A DNA stretch of 64,000 nt from contig NC_085135.1 of assembly GCF_030269925.1 (NCBI RefSeq), positions 8,060,753-8,124,752 on the forward strand, read 5' to 3'. Under the pieces are notes generated by a model. The model made no database searches. It was not told where the DNA came from and saw only the letters and a program-made list of their open reading frames with translations. Below, in pieces: positions 63,999 to 64,000 of this stretch. The first letter of the stretch is position 1. Each line of letters begins with the position of its first letter. The position numbers and the translations under genes were made by a program. Source of the stretch: Bombyx mori (taxonomy: Eukaryota > Arthropoda > Insecta > Lepidoptera > Bombycidae).

Positions 63999-64000
63999 AA

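Larger units (their letters stand above)
62450..64000 (-). mobile_element. Ty1/copia retrotransposon, 3' part (continues past the window)
   Basis: Minus strand: pol C-terminal half, a polypurine tract AGTGGGAG (62623-62630) and the 3' LTR beginning TGTTGAAATTT (ends at 62622 on the plus strand). It inserted into the RT of the R1-like LINE. The LTR outer end near 62450 lacks an obvious CA, so that border is approximate. The 5' LTR lies right of base 64000. Confidence 0.85.

Noticed and set aside
1..64000. A bacterial or viral operon, toxin system or host gene cluster
   Set aside because: Introns, SINE, LINEs and LTR elements show a eukaryotic repeat region. Every substantial ORF is explained by a transposable element.

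Overview
This window is eukaryotic and consists almost entirely of nested transposable elements. I recognise no host gene. The best organism fit is a moth of the silkworm type (Lepidoptera, Bombyx-like). The evidence is a tRNA-derived SINE I recognise as Bm1 (20417-20882), a DD37D maT-type mariner, an R1/SART-like LINE with TAATG-overlapping ORFs, and many BEL/Pao and Jockey copies. The density of stacked retroelements recalls W-chromosome or other pericentric heterochromatin, but chromosome assignment is inference.

Layout. (1) 1-7771: minus-strand Ty3/gypsy element G1 (LTR at 7552-7771, gag, then protease at the left edge), split by full-length Jockey-clade LINE J1 (894-6054). (2) 7772-9714: AT-rich unassigned DNA, a truncated BEL-type LTR on the minus strand (9193-9558), and the leader of a plus-strand gypsy element G2. 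(3) G2 is shattered over about 48 kb: leader 9559-9714, gag 21461-22260, gag C-terminus/protease/RT 32469-34331, and the end of RNase H 56527-57207. Its first interruption is BEL-1 (9715-21031, identical LTRs, 5-bp target duplication AGTAC). BEL-1 itself holds a complete P-element-like DNA transposon (13701-18324, THAP transposase, terminal inverted repeats, 8-bp duplication), which carries a pogo-like MITE in an intron. A Bm1 SINE sits in the 5' LTR of BEL-1. The second interruption is CR1-like LINE-A (22261-32468), itself split by Jockey copy J2 (24673-29831).

(4) The third interruption of G2 (34332-56526) holds CR1-like LINE-B (minus, ORF1 45502-46245, ORF2 34621-37569). Its AT-rich inter-ORF spacer received three LTR insertions, each flanked by TATA: a solo LTR (37576-37948), a small non-autonomous element carrying a 27-bp minisatellite (37991-40575), and a scrambled, defective gypsy-like element with identical LTRs (41166-45398). 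After LINE-B come BEL-2 (46335-52122, plus), a truncated Jockey J3 (52122-55105) containing an RTE fragment (52165-52906), and a maT mariner (about 55106-56396). (5) 57210-64000: a copia fragment, a GC-rich R1/SART-like LINE (57608-62450), and the 3' half of a second copia element reading leftward (62450-64000).

The genes do not form a host pathway. They are the replication machinery of the mobile elements (Gag, protease, RT, RNase H, integrase, endonuclease, transposase). Several are intact apart from the insertion that splits them (J1, J2, LINE-A, BEL-1 gag). Others carry one disabling change: LINE-B ORF2 and the maT transposase each have one stop, BEL-1 pol has one small deletion, and the P transposase has one extra base in exon 1. 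Target-site duplications let most of the insertion order be read directly from the sequence.
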